Shown here piece by piece: positions 8,802-21,604 of a DNA stretch of 64,000 nt. Within the stretch, counting starts at the first letter, position 1. Every line of letters starts with the position of its first letter. The stretch covers positions 1 to 64,000 of the forward strand of contig JAFEDD010000031.1 of assembly GCA_018241765.1 (NCBI GenBank). Direction: 5' to 3'. The notes beneath the pieces are model-generated. The model did not search any database and had not been told where the DNA came from. It saw nothing but the letters and a program-made list of their open reading frames with translations. Source of the DNA: Pseudomonadota bacterium (lineage in GTDB: Bacteria; Pseudomonadota; Gammaproteobacteria; Burkholderiales; Casimicrobiaceae). The translations under genes and the position numbers were made by a program.

Positions 8802-9923
8802 CGCGACCGCCTGACGTCGCTTCCTGCGGGCGACCGCTTGACGTCGCTTGCTGTAGGGGACGGCTTGACGTCGCTTTCGTGCCGTTGATCATCGTCACCG
8901 GTCATCGAACGCAACCGAGCGCGGTCAAGCCCGCGCCTACACGATGTGGGCGACGGCTTGACGTCGCTTGCGTGCCGTTGATCATCGCCAACCGTCTTCG
9001 AGCGCAACCGAGCGCGGTCAAGCCCGCGCCTACACGATGTAGGCGACGGCTTGACGTCGCTTTCGTGCCGTTGATCATCGCCAACCGTCTTCGAGCGCAA
9101 CCGAGCGCGGTCAAGCCCGCGCCTACACGATGTAGGCGACGGCTTGACGTCGCTTTCGTGTGGTTGTTCATCGTCACCCGTCTTCGAATGCAGCCAAGCG
9201 CGGTCGAGCCCGCGCCTACACGTCGTAGGCGACGGCTTGACGTCGCTTGCTCGGCATTGACCGTCATCGAATGCAGCCAAGCGCGGTCAAGCCCGCGCCT
9301 ACAGGCTGTAGGCGACGGCTTGACGTCGCTTGCTCGGCATTGACCGTCTTCGAGCGCAGCCACGCGCGGTCAAGCCCGCGCCTACAGGTTGTAGGCGACG
9401 GCTTGACGTCGCTTTCGTGCCGTTGATCATCGCTAACGGTCTTCGAGCGCTGCCAAGCGCGGTCAAGCCCGCGCCTACACGATGTAGGCGACGGCTTGAC
9501 GTCGCTTTCGTGCCGTCAATCATCGTCACCCGTCTTCGAGTGCAGCCAAGCGCGGTCAAGCCCGCGCCTACACGATGTAGGGGACGGCTTGACGTCGCTT
9601 GCTCGGCATTGACCGTCATCGAATGCAGCCAAGCGCGGTCAAGCCCGCGCCTACACGATGTAGGCGACGGCTTGACGTCGCTTGCTCGGCATTGACCGTC
9701 ATCGAGTGCCGCCAAGCGCGGTCAAGCCCGCGCCTACACGATGTAGGCGACGGCTTGACGTCGCTTTCGTGTGGTTGTTCATCGTCACCCGTCTTCGAGT
9801 GCAGCCAAGCGCGGTCGAGCCCGCGCCTACACGATGTGGGCGACGGCTTGACGTCGCTTTCGTGCCGTTGATCATCGTCACGCGTCATCGAGCTCAACCG
9901 AGCGCGGTTGAGCCCGCGCCTAC
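8802..9923. repeat. REP/BIME array 3
   Basis: About 14 A-type REPs (the first two degenerate) alternate with B-type REPs in the orientation of arrays 1 and 2. Units of 93 bp are mixed with 83-bp units whose linker lacks 10 bp. Some stems and loops vary (GTGG for GTAG, GCTCGA for GCTTGA), mostly keeping the hairpin. A partial copy follows to about 9940. The array fills the whole space between the antitoxin gene and the next glycosyltransferase and encodes nothing credible. Confidence 0.92.
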
Positions 9924-9967
9924 CTGTTGTAGGCGATCGTGCGGGCGAGGCTGCGGCGCGCCGCTCG

Positions 9968-11154
9968 CTATGTCAACGCGGGAAAGGCTTGGCGCAACGC
10001 TTGCCGGAAGGTGGTTTTTGCGACGTCGTGGCTGTAGCTTCGTTCGACCGTCGCTCGCGCAGCGGCGGCGTAGCGTGCGCGGCGCGGCCGGTCACCGATG
10101 ATGGTGTCGAGCGCATCGGCCAACGCCTCGGGCGTGCTGGCCACGAGTTCGCCATTCTGACCCGGCGTGATGAATTCTTCGGGTCCGCCACAGCGCGTGG
10201 AGACGAGGGGAAGCCCCGAGGACATGGCCTCCAGCGCGGCGATGCAGAGACCCTCTTGATGTGACGGCAGCGCGAATACATCCGCCTGCGCCAGATGCAC
10301 GGCGAGCGCGGCATGATCGAGGTAGCCGGGAACACGCACGGCGTCGGCGATGCCGCGTGCCGTGAGCGCCGCATCGAGTGCCGCATCACGCTGGCCTCCG
10401 CAGAGCGTCAGGCGATAGCTTCGCCCCCGGCCACGAAGCAATGCGAAGGCGTCGAGCAACAACGAAAGGTTTTTGCGCGGGTCAGAGAAACGGCCGGAGA
10501 AGATGATGTCCCCGGCGATCGTTGCGTCGGGCATGGGGTGAAAACGCGCCGTATCGACGGGAGTCGGACAGACCGGCGGTGGCGCGCGGCCGGTGAGCCG
10601 CGCCAGTTCCGCAGCGGTGTGCCGACTGAGCGCAACCCAGTGGCCGTGAGCGAGCGCGCGGCGCTCCGCTCGGGCGGTGAGCGGACGTACCAGCGCGCGA
10701 TCGAAGAGGCGCCGCGCACGGCCAAAGGCACGCACGCGGTCGACGCGGTCACCGCGCCAATCGCTGGCGATCCAGGCAAGGCTCGGCACGTGATTCAGCG
10801 CATACGGCAGCGCCGCGAGCGCGTTGCCGGAGACCGCGACGTGCGCCGAGCAGGTGGCGATGATGCGGCGCCAATGCACGTTGGGGCGGTAGGTGGTGGC
10901 TTCGAGTTCCGGCAACCATGCGCCGATCGCGTGCGTTTCGCAGCCTGCGATGTCTGCCGCGCGCTCACAGCCGGGAAACCGGCGCCCCAGCGCAAACAGC
11001 GGCACCGAGAGTTGCGGATTGATGCTGTAGGGTTCGTAGTATGCGATGACGGGTGTGCAGCCCATTTCGCGCAGGACATCCACGGCGAAGCGGACCATGG
11101 CGGGCACCCCGCCCGTGCGCGCGGCGATGGTGGATATGAGCACGCGCGGAGCGC

Positions 11155-11158
<4 letters not shown>
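9968..11158 (-). CDS. GT4-family glycosyltransferase
   Basis: 396-residue GT-B glycosyltransferase. It shows an N-terminal GGVPAMVRFA loop, the start of domain 2 at DIIFSGRFSDPRKNLSLLLDAF, and the donor-binding E-x7-E region in LPSHQEGLCIAALEAMSSGLPLVS followed by TRCGGPEEF. ATG at 11158 overlaps the AsnB stop in an ATGA junction, so translation is probably coupled. The longer in-frame extension to 12001 is antisense-like text over asnB and was rejected. It is the last gene of the upstream half of the glycan locus and ends about 45 bp from REP array 3. Sugar specificity is unknown. Confidence 0.88.
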
Positions 11159-13011
<1,853 letters not shown>

Positions 13012-13053
13012 CGCCCGCGCTCCGCTAGGTGAACAACATTGCCGTGCCGCGCA

Positions 13054-14028
<975 letters not shown>

Positions 14029-14072
14029 GCGTGCAGTGGGTGCGGTTGCGTGGCGTCGGGAATGCCGCGGGC

Positions 14073-15083
14073 TCAGTTCAGGCGATGATAGTGGCGATAC
14101 CAGTGCGCCCAACGATCCAGGCCTTCGGCGATCGGCGTGTTGGGTGCGAAACCAAGGTAGGCGCGCAACGAGGTGACGTCGGCCTGCGTGGCATCCATGT
14201 CGCCGGGCTGCGCGGGAAGGAACTGCTTGACCGCTTCGCGGCCGAGCGCATGCTCGAGCGTGGTGATGAAGTCGAGCAGGCGCACCGGCTGTTCGTTGCC
14301 GACGTTGAAGATGCGAAACGGCGCGGCGCCGCTGTCGGGGCGCGGGTGGGCGCGGTCGAACTGCGGGTCGGCCGCAGGGGGCCGTTCGATCAACGCCGCC
14401 ACGACGCGCGCGACGTCGTCGGCGTAGGTGAAGTCGCGAATCGATTGCCCCTGGTTGAAGACCTTGATCGGCCGGCCGCCGAGAATCGCCTCGGTGAACA
14501 GCCAGGGCGCCATGTCGGGGCGACCCCAGGGGCCATACACCGTGAAAAAGCGCAGCCCGGTCGTCGGCAGACCAAAAAGATGCGAGTAGGAGTGCGCCAT
14601 CAATTCATTGGCCTTCTTGGTGGCGGCGTACAGGTTCAGCGGATGGTCGACGGCATCGCGCTCGGAGAACGGCGTGGCGACGTTGCCGCCGTAGACGCTG
14701 GAGCTGCTGGCGTAGACCAGGTGCGCGACCTCGGCGCGCCGGCAGGCTTCGAGCACGTGGCCGAACACGACGAGATTGTTCTGGAGATAGTCCTCGGGGT
14801 GCGAGATGGAATGGCGCACCCCGGGCTGGGCCGCGAGGTGGATGACGTGGCTGGGCCGCGCGCTGGCAAACAGCGCGTGCAGTGCGACGACATCGGAGAG
14901 ATCGAACTCATGCAGCGAAAAACCTGGCGCATCGCCCAGTGCGGCAACGCGCGCGCGCTTCAACGCAACGTCGTAATAGTCCGAGAAGGCATCGACCCCG
15001 ACGACCTCGACGCCTTGATCGAGCAGACGGCGGACCACATGAAAGCCGCAAAATCCGCCGGCGCCAGTGACAAGTATTGACAT
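14073..15083 (-). CDS. UDP-glucuronate 4-epimerase
   Basis: 336 residues. The N-terminus is [15 protein letters not shown]. The CapI/Gla-group signatures are [45 protein letters not shown] (catalytic Tyr and Lys) and [17 protein letters not shown]. It interconverts UDP-glucuronate and UDP-galacturonate. ATG at 15083 is used; a TTG one codon earlier is also possible. It is the first gene of the minus-strand glycan block. The 235 bp before the REP array that follows upstream should hold the promoter, but no clear -35/-10 pair was found there. Confidence 0.92.
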   Translation of the reverse strand: MSILVTGAGGFCGFHVVRRLLDQGVEVVGVDAFSDYYDVALKRARVAALGDAPGFSLHEFDLSDVVALHALFASARPSHVIHLAAQPGVRHSISHPEDYLQNNLVVFGHVLEACRRAEVAHLVYASSSSVYGGNVATPFSERDAVDHPLNLYAATKKANELMAHSYSHLFGLPTTGLRFFTVYGPWGRPDMAPWLFTEAILGGRPIKVFNQGQSIRDFTYADDVARVVAALIERPPAADPQFDRAHPRPDSGAAPFRIFNVGNEQPVRLLDFITTLEHALGREAVKQFLPAQPGDMDATQADVTSLRAYLGFAPNTPIAEGLDRWAHWYRHYHRLN

Positions 15084-15318
15084 CAAAAACTAAACTGAAA
15101 ATGCTTCGACAGCAAGCCACAGCCAAAGCGTATCGGGAATTCCAGAAACGGCGACAATCCGCGCGCTCACATGGAGAAAGCGATGCAAACGCCGGATGCT
15201 CACGCCTTGTCCAAACCTTTGCGTCGCGACAAACGAACGCTTTTTGGTAAGCCGCAACATCTGGCGGTTTGTCAGAGTTTAACAATGGGGTTGCGCCACA
15301 TCGGCTCCTGAGACACAT

Positions 15319-16614
15319 GTAGACGCGTGCTCGACCGCGCTTGGCTGCACGCGACGTACGGGAAGCGACGTCAAGCCGTCGCCTACACCCCGTAGGCGCG
15401 GGCTTGACCGCGCTTGGCTGCGTTCGATGACCGGCGGCGATGACCAACCGCACGAAAGCGACGTCAAGCCGTCGCCTACAGCGCGTAGGCGCGGGCTCGA
15501 CCGCGCTTGGCTGCGTTCGATGACCGCTGGCGATGATCAACCCCACGCAAGCGACGTCAAGCCGTCGCCTACAGCCTGTAGGCGCGGGCTCGACCGCGCT
15601 TGGCTGCATTCGATGACCGGTGGCGATGACCAACCGCACGAAAGCGACGTCAAGCCGTCGCCTACAGCCTGTAGGCGCGGGCTTGACCGCGATTGGCTGC
15701 ATTCGATGACCGCTGGCGATGACCAACGGCACGAAAGCGACGTCAAGCCGTCGCCTACAGCCTGTAGGCGCGGGCTTGACCGCGCTTGGTTGCGCTCGAA
15801 GACGGTGACGATGATCAACCCCACGCAAGCGACGTCAAGCCGTCGCCTACAACGTGTAGGCGCGGGCTTGACCGCGCTTGGCTGCGTTCGATGACCGCTG
15901 GCGATGACCAACCCCACGCAAGCGACGTCAAGCCGTCGCCTACAACGTGTAGGCGCGGGCTTGACCGCGCTTGGCTGCATTCGATGACGGGCGACGATGA
16001 TCAACCCCACGCAAGCGACGTCAAGCCGTCGCCTACAGCCTGTAGGCGCGGGCTTGACCGCGCTTGGGTGGCGCTCGAAGACGGTGACGATGATCAACCG
16101 CACGGGAGCGACGTCAAGCCGTCGCCTACACCTTGTAGGCGCGGGCTTGACCGCGCTGGGTTGCGCTCGAAGACGGTGACGATGATCAACCCTACGCAAG
16201 CGACGTCAAGCCGTCGCCTACAACGTGTAGGCGCGGGCTCGACCGCGCTTGGGTGGCGCTCGAAGACGGTGACGATGATCAACCCCACGCAAGCGACGTC
16301 AAGCCGTCGCCTACAGCCTGTAGGCGCGGGCTCGACCGCGCTTGGCTGCATTCGATGACCGGTGGCGATGACCAACCGCACGAAAGCGACGTCAAGCCGT
16401 CGCCTACAACATGTAGGCGCGGGCTTGACCGCGCTTGGCTGCATTCGATGACGGGTGACGACGATCAACCGCACGAAAGCGACGTCAAGCCGTCGCCTAC
16501 AGCCTGTAGGCGCGGGCTTGACCGCGCTTGGCTGCATTCGATGACCGGTGGCGATGATCAACCGGACGGAAGCGACGTCAAGCCGTCGCCTACAACGTGT
16601 AGGCGCGGGCTTGC
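15319..16614. repeat. REP/BIME array 4, inverted relative to arrays 1-3
   Basis: Fourteen A-type REPs, here on the minus strand, alternate with B-type REPs on the plus strand at a very regular spacing of about 93 bp. The A and B hairpins match arrays 1-3, but the whole array is reversed. The first B copy is diverged (GTAGACGCGTGCTCGACCGC) and the last is cut short at about 16614, right where the nucleotidyltransferase frame opens. Linkers vary slightly, giving bases such as CGATGACCGGTGGCGATGACC. No coding function is credible. Confidence 0.93.
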
Positions 16615-16617
16615 GGG

Positions 16618-17811
16618 GTGCAGCGCTCAAGGGTGCACCGTAAACTTGATGTTGTGAATAGCGCCTCCATCGACCCCACCCAAGCGATCGCATCGCCATC
16701 ATGGGCGGAGGTTGCCCGCGCGGTACACCGCGGACTGAGCCACGGCCAGACTCGCGACGCTGGCGCCACCATCGAGCCGCTGCGCCTTGGCGTGTTCTGG
16801 TTGGCAGCCGCGCCCGGCAACGCGGGCGTTGAAGGCGTTGCGGCGCTGTACGGCGAGTGGAGCGAAGCCGATTGGGAGAGCGCGCTGCGCGTCGCGGAAG
16901 CCGAGGGCCTGCTGAGCTGGTGCGTACACCGCCTGCGCGAAACGCCGCTGTCGTGCCCACCCGCGCTCCTCGATGCGCTGGCGCCGCCGCTGCTGCGCCA
17001 CCGTCACCGAAACCGTCTGATCGCGCTGGCTGCGATCGAGTGCCTGCGCCGACTCGACGATGCGGGTGTCGACGCACGCTGGATCAAAGGCGCGCCGCTG
17101 GGCAAGCACCTGTACGGCGATGCGCTGCTGCGCGACGTGCGCGACATCGATCTGCTGGTGTCACCGACACAGGTGAGCGCCGCCGTGCAGGCGCTGCACG
17201 CCGCCGGGTACGCGGCGGACGTGGCGCTTCGCTGCTTCGGAGACCCACGCTATCTGGCGAGCCACCGCCAGGTGACGTTGCGCGCACTGCGCGGATGGTT
17301 GGAGGTTGACCTGCACTGGCACCTTCTGGAGCCATGGCTCGCACCCAACCAGCATGCGCTCGCGGCGACACCAACGGACGAGCGACATCGAATCGAGATT
17401 CTGGGGCACGCCGTCGCCGTCGGCACCGACCTGCAACTCACGCGACTGATCGATGCAAACGTGCTTTCGAGTCATAACGCGGAGATGAAGTCGAGCGTGG
17501 ACTTCGTTCGTCACCACGCCGCCAGCCACGCCGAGTCTGGCGTTCACATGACCCACGCCGGCAGCGGCGCATCGCTTGCGCAGCAAATGAGCATGCAGAC
17601 GACGGCATGGTTGCGTCGCATTGCCAACGCCTCCCGGGTGGCGCCGTTGGAAGTTGCCTGCGACCTGTTCACGACACGCGAGCCGCTGCCTATCGGGCGA
17701 TGGCAGGCTTGGCGGCAACATGCCAAGCGTGCCAAGGGATGGCGGGAGTACCTTGGACTCGCACGGACCGCGTGGTATCGCGCACTGGCGCATGGCGGCG
17801 CGGCCCGCTGA
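16618..17811 (+). CDS. nucleotidyltransferase-like protein (PF14907 type), lasso cluster
   Basis: Up to 397 residues. The core WIKGAPLGKHLYGDALLRDVRDIDLLVS matches the uncharacterised nucleotidyltransferase family (NTP_transf_5), with two acidic residues in DIDLLV expected to bind metal. Then come VDLHWHL and a helical C-terminus. Members occur in lasso-peptide clusters such as that of paeninodin; their substrate is not established. The start is uncertain: GTG at 16618 is the first, with others at 16633, 16651 and 16654 and no clear ribosome site. It begins within a few bases of REP array 4, is the only cluster gene on the plus strand, and converges on precursor gene 1. Confidence 0.78.
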   Translation: MQRSRVHRKLDVVNSASIDPTQAIASPSWAEVARAVHRGLSHGQTRDAGATIEPLRLGVFWLAAAPGNAGVEGVAALYGEWSEADWESALRVAEAEGLLSWCVHRLRETPLSCPPALLDALAPPLLRHRHRNRLIALAAIECLRRLDDAGVDARWIKGAPLGKHLYGDALLRDVRDIDLLVSPTQVSAAVQALHAAGYAADVALRCFGDPRYLASHRQVTLRALRGWLEVDLHWHLLEPWLAPNQHALAATPTDERHRIEILGHAVAVGTDLQLTRLIDANVLSSHNAEMKSSVDFVRHHAASHAESGVHMTHAGSGASLAQQMSMQTTAWLRRIANASRVAPLEVACDLFTTREPLPIGRWQAWRQHAKRAKGWREYLGLARTAWYRALAHGGAAR

Positions 17812-17894
17812 GCATCATCGGCGGACGAGCCGCCCGCTTCCGCGCGACATTTCGAACCCGGCGCTCGACAAACACCAAGCGAGCGCCAAAGACA

Positions 17895-17920
17895 AAATCG
17901 GGCGCCATTGCGCCCGATTT
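17895..17920. terminator. bidirectional hairpin terminator between convergent genes
   Basis: A perfect 11-bp stem, AAATCGGGCGC with GCGCCCGATTT, closes a CATT loop. On the minus strand it is followed by TTTTGTCTTT, so it fits a rho-independent terminator for the lasso operon 3' of precursor gene 1. It could also stop the plus-strand nucleotidyltransferase transcript. It is the clearest structure in the 232-bp gap between the two genes. Confidence 0.7.
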
Positions 17921-18043
17921 CGAATCCGAACCATCCTGGTGAACCAGCGCCGCCGATGGCAGCCACTCAATCGGAAAGTTCGTTACCGGCACTCGCCGGT
18001 GAGCCTTTGAAAAACCACCGGTGAACGACGGGTGGCCATCGAA

Positions 18044-18235
18044 CTACGGCATATCCTTCCAGCAGTTTCCGTTCATTACGGTATCGTTGACCGGATACAA
18101 CTGGCCCACGAACACGTCACAGTACGGTCCCATGGTTCCGCCGGCGGTCATCGCCGTGAGGCTCCCGAGCGCGATGAGACTGGGTGATTGATACGCAACG
18201 CTGCAAACGTTCTTGGTTTGATGGGTCTGGTTCAT
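18044..18235 (-). CDS. lasso peptide precursor 1
   Basis: 63 residues. The leader has the lasso recognition pattern YxxPxLxxLG (Tyr15, Pro18, Leu20, Gly24) and a Thr30-Ala31 end, which places the conserved Thr at -2. The predicted 32-residue core starts GGTMGPYCD, giving a nine-residue ring between Gly1 and Asp9, and continues VFVGQLYPV to an end at CWKDMP. It has two Cys (core positions 8 and 27), so a ring-to-tail disulfide is possible. If cleavage were one residue later the ring would have eight members. ATG at 18235 follows GGGAG by 4 nt. The gene has its own candidate promoter, and its partner cyclase gene lies 120 bp upstream. Confidence 0.85.
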   Translation of the reverse strand: MNQTHQTKNVCSVAYQSPSLIALGSLTAMTAGGTMGPYCDVFVGQLYPVNDTVMNGNCWKDMP

Positions 18236-18317
18236 GTTGCTCCCTCGATTGGCACGTGGCCCCTGTTGACCGGTCATTTGGTACCCGTTGCAACGCTGAT
18301 GAAGCACAGGCCTTGAA

Positions 18318-18346
18318 ACTGTAGCAAGACAGCCATCGCGCGTCAA
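18318..18346 (-). promoter_or_regulatory. candidate sigma70 promoter of lasso precursor 1
   Basis: On the minus strand, TTGACG (18346-18341) and TACAGT (18323-18318) are separated by exactly 17 bp, in the gap between the cyclase 1 stop and the precursor 1 start. The 5' untranslated region would be about 75 nt. This would allow more precursor than enzyme to be made. Confidence 0.5.
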
Positions 18347-18355
18347 GCCCTGCCC

Positions 18356-20284
18356 TCATCGAATCTCATCGACCGACAGCGGGCGTTGCCCGCCCGCTTG
18401 CTCGCCCTCGTCGCGTGAACCGCCGCGCACGCCCCACCAGGTGATGACCGCGCGCAACGCATCGACACCCCAAACGCCTTGCGCTTGCAGGTCACGCAAC
18501 GACACCTCGCCGAGACCGGCGAGCGCTACGCTGCCCTGGCCGACATCGAGCCACGCGGCGCAGGCTTCGCGCAACGCGGGGAGCACCGAGGCGGTGAATT
18601 CAGCCTTGTCGCGCCGCGCCGCGACGCTCCGTGGCAGGCGATCCGCCACGGATGCCCGCAACAAGACGCGCGTGCGCGCCTCCTGCCCGTCGAGCAGCGC
18701 AATCGGCAAGCGATTGCAGAACTCGACGAGACGCGCGGAAAGCAGCGGATGGCGCAGCTCGACCTGCTGCAACACGGCTTGCGCATAAATCGACTCGTAC
18801 GCAACACCCCATTCACCAGACAACGCCAGCGCCGCGCCAACCGTTCGCGCCGCGCGGTGGTGCGCGCTGTGACGATCGAGCCGGTCACGAAGCGCCACGC
18901 GCGCCGTCCAAGCCTCATCGAGCGGGCTTCGCCAGCCATGGCGCGATCGCTCGACATGCCGCCGCCAAGCGTTGTTCAGCGGTGCAGGAATGGCAGGATC
19001 GAGCCAAAACCGCACCGTGCCGCGGCGGTTCAGATCGCGGCGACGGCCACGCCAGCGCTGCCGAAAGAACGCCGCGACGGCGGCAAACTGGCGGCCGTCG
19101 GCGAGCGCACGCAGCAGTGCAACCGGCGACGGGCGCAGCAGCTCATCCCCCCCCTCTCCGTCGAGCACGACGCGCCCGCCGCGTGACCGAAACGCCGCGA
19201 AATGCGCCGACAACCCCGTGCTCACGAATGGGTAGACCGGGTAGCGCGAGCGCCGTGTCCATTCAAGCAACTGCCCTGCCGAGGCGTAGCGCGCTGGGGC
19301 GCGTTCGATGGCAAATGGCACCACACGCGCAATGTCGTCCAGATACGCCGATTCGTCGCATGCCAGCCCCGGAAACACCATCGACAGTGCAGCGACACTC
19401 TCCGCAGGTCGCAACCCCCGTTCGACCAGGTCCGCCAGCACCATCGCGATGGCCGAGGAATCGACGCCGCCACTTTGCTTGATGCCAACCGTGTGCGCCC
19501 CACGCATTGCCGCCGCGACGGCCGCCTCCAGCAGAGCGCGGAGGCGCTGCGCGGCCACCGTCGCCGTCGTCGGCTCCACGCGGCACGGTGGCAGCCAGTA
19601 GCGTCGGGTCAGCGCAGGCGCGCCGGACGCCCATTCGATGCGATGGCCACCGCGCAGGCGTGCCACGTCGCGCAGGAACGTCTGCTCGATGCTGTTGACC
19701 TCACCGCAGAGAAATTCAGCGACGTAGCCCTCGTTGACCGTGTTGCCTTTCCACGGCAGCGCAGCGAGGGCTGCCGGAAAATTGGCCAGACCGATGCCGC
19801 CCGACCATTGCGAAAAGAACAGCGGGCGGACGCCCATCTTGTCCCGCACGGCACTTGCGCGGACGGCGGTGCTCGCATTGCCTGCCTCCAACACGACGAA
19901 GCTGTACTCACCGTAGAGGCGCTCGGCGACCGCCGTGCCCCATTGCGCGTACCCCGCGAGCACCAGGGCGCTGTCGGTCACCGCATCCGTCACGCCCGGT
20001 ACCGCGAGCGCGGCGATAAGCTCGTCGCGGTTTTCGATCCAGCCATCGAACAGCACGAAACGCTGCGTCGTCGCGTCCGAAGCGACGGCGAGTGCATCGT
20101 CATGTTCGTCGGAAAAGACCGAAACGTACCAGGCGCTCGCACCGGGCGCGTTGTGACGGCTCACGTCTTGCGGTGGCCGCTGCACAAGGCCAGCGAGAAA
20201 TTCGCGCACGGGCGCGTCCGCCGCAGCCTCGCTGTGACCGTGCGGCGCCGTGCCGAGCAGCAGCACGAATGGGATGAGCGACAC
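18356..20284 (-). CDS. lasso cyclase 1 (AsnB-like macrolactam synthetase)
   Basis: 642 residues of the asparagine-synthetase family. The N-terminal glutaminase-like domain lacks the Cys2 nucleophile (it starts VSLIPFVLLLG) but keeps FDGWIENRDEL and GVRPLFFS. The synthetase domain has the ATP PP-loop QSGGVDSSAIAMVL and DGEGGDELLRPS. This matches lasso C proteins, which adenylate the ring Asp/Glu side chain and let the core's N-terminal amine attack it. GTG at 20284, with GAGG 8 nt upstream, is preferred over a start 36 codons earlier. Its partner should be precursor 1, next downstream. It resembles cyclase 2 more closely than cyclase 3. Confidence 0.88.
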   Translation of the reverse strand: MSLIPFVLLLGTAPHGHSEAAADAPVREFLAGLVQRPPQDVSRHNAPGASAWYVSVFSDEHDDALAVASDATTQRFVLFDGWIENRDELIAALAVPGVTDAVTDSALVLAGYAQWGTAVAERLYGEYSFVVLEAGNASTAVRASAVRDKMGVRPLFFSQWSGGIGLANFPAALAALPWKGNTVNEGYVAEFLCGEVNSIEQTFLRDVARLRGGHRIEWASGAPALTRRYWLPPCRVEPTTATVAAQRLRALLEAAVAAAMRGAHTVGIKQSGGVDSSAIAMVLADLVERGLRPAESVAALSMVFPGLACDESAYLDDIARVVPFAIERAPARYASAGQLLEWTRRSRYPVYPFVSTGLSAHFAAFRSRGGRVVLDGEGGDELLRPSPVALLRALADGRQFAAVAAFFRQRWRGRRRDLNRRGTVRFWLDPAIPAPLNNAWRRHVERSRHGWRSPLDEAWTARVALRDRLDRHSAHHRAARTVGAALALSGEWGVAYESIYAQAVLQQVELRHPLLSARLVEFCNRLPIALLDGQEARTRVLLRASVADRLPRSVAARRDKAEFTASVLPALREACAAWLDVGQGSVALAGLGEVSLRDLQAQGVWGVDALRAVITWWGVRGGSRDEGEQAGGQRPLSVDEIR

Positions 20285-20456
20285 CCGAGCGGCCTCAGAG
20301 GTTGAGCGTGTTTTGGACGCGACCGAAAGGCCTGTCAAAACGGTTTCGCTCGAGGCGCAAAGCGCAGCCATGGCGCGGGCTATGGCGGGCATTTGCGACG
20401 AAGAGCGAGAGCGTCATGGTGTACCGGGCGGACATGGGCAGAAGACTCTCAACCGC

Positions 20457-21431
20457 TCAGGCAAGCGCGGCCGCGTCGCGCACCAGCGCCGCCACGAGCG
20501 CTTCGAAATGCGCCGCCGAACGCCGGTAGCGCAACTCGAACGACGGCACCGCCATCGCCACACGGGTGGCGCGAAGGAACGCTTCGCGGCCGCGCGTGGC
20601 CTTGGGCAGCGCCTGAATGAAGCAGGACTTCAACAGCGGTTTGATCGCCTGCATGGGGGTCAACCGCGTGAACCGGGGCGAAACCGAGCGCCCGGCCCGC
20701 AGAAAGAACACGCCTGCGAGCGGTGCTGGCGGATGCTCTGCGGTGGACACGCCGACGTAGACTCGATGCTTGGGCAGCCCGAAGCGGCCACCGACGTCGC
20801 TTCGTTTGTCGTCCGGCAACAAAAAACTGTTGCTGCGCAGCCGCGCGCCTGGGTAGCTTGGCCACGCCAGCAGCGCACCGCCATCGCGGTGTGCCACCCG
20901 GACCACGTCCTCCGAGAAAACGGGCAAGCCCAGTGCAGCAAACCCTGCCGCCAGCGTCGACTTGCCCATGCCGCTGGCGCCGGCGAACGCATACACGCGC
21001 CCGGCGATGACGACGCTGGTCGCGTGGAGCATGGTTTCGCCACGCAGTGCGAGCAACTGCGGCAGGAACGAGTGCAGGACGGTGTGATTGAAACGCGACG
21101 TGGAGATGTGCGGGCCACGGCAGACATGGAGCACCGCGCCTTGCCCGTCGTCCGGCACGAAAGCCGCCGACCCGCAATAGGACGCCATTTGCAGCCCGCC
21201 CTCGCAGCGCGCAACCGATAGACCGCCGACGTCGCGCACGAACCAGTCGCGCGGCGTGGTAACCGGCAGCCGGCGACGCTCGATGCGCCGGAGCGTGATG
21301 ATCGCCGATGCCGCCGATGGCACCGCGTCGGGCGGTGCCACGGCAAGCTCGGCAATCGGAAAGTCGGATCGGATGCGGTAGCCGTGTGCGACCAATTGGG
21401 CCGCCGCTTCTCGTGATTGAAACGGGCTCAT
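20457..21431 (-). CDS. HPr-kinase-like protein 1 of the lasso cluster
   Basis: 324 residues. The P-loop AFAGASGMGKSTLAAGF is followed by FSEDVVRV and a long C-terminal region, as in HPr kinase/phosphorylase relatives that sit in lasso clusters. In paeninodin-type clusters such kinases phosphorylate the C-terminal Ser of the precursor. Neither nearby precursor ends in Ser, so the target here is open. A histidine-rich strand pair (TSRFNHTVLHSFLP and MLHATSVVIAGRVYAF) precedes the P-loop, and the second kinase has the same arrangement. ATG at 21431; 172 bp separate it from cyclase 1. A degraded IS fragment lies upstream. Confidence 0.8.
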   Translation of the reverse strand: MSPFQSREAAAQLVAHGYRIRSDFPIAELAVAPPDAVPSAASAIITLRRIERRRLPVTTPRDWFVRDVGGLSVARCEGGLQMASYCGSAAFVPDDGQGAVLHVCRGPHISTSRFNHTVLHSFLPQLLALRGETMLHATSVVIAGRVYAFAGASGMGKSTLAAGFAALGLPVFSEDVVRVAHRDGGALLAWPSYPGARLRSNSFLLPDDKRSDVGGRFGLPKHRVYVGVSTAEHPPAPLAGVFFLRAGRSVSPRFTRLTPMQAIKPLLKSCFIQALPKATRGREAFLRATRVAMAVPSFELRYRRSAAHFEALVAALVRDAAALA

Positions 21432-21604
21432 GGCTCCGACGCCCCGATCATGCGCATGAGTGTCGAAACGTCCGCACCGTGGTTGTTTTCCGGCAATTCC
21501 GATTCTGGTGGCTGCTGGATATGACGCGTCGGTTCAGAAACCGCTTTCGGCACCCCGTGAGCAAAGGAGTCCAGCATCTCGCAGTTTCTGAGGTTCTCGG
21601 GTAA

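Noticed and set aside
5790..9900. Long open frames encoding repetitive proteins in the arrays
   Set aside because: They occur on both strands and in several frames because 93 bp is 31 codons; no start sites or domain support.
6304..9923. Repeats resembling a CRISPR array
   Set aside because: The intervals between palindromes are almost identical, the palindromes alternate in orientation, units are 83-93 bp and no cas gene is present; the pattern is that of REP/BIME units.
15084..15318. Promoter for the glycan operon
   Set aside because: No -35/-10 pair with acceptable spacing could be identified by eye; left unannotated.
20285..20456. Possible extra lasso precursor between kinase 1 and cyclase 1
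   Set aside because: No frame shows the YxxPxL leader pattern or a Thr-x end before a ring-forming Asp/Glu.
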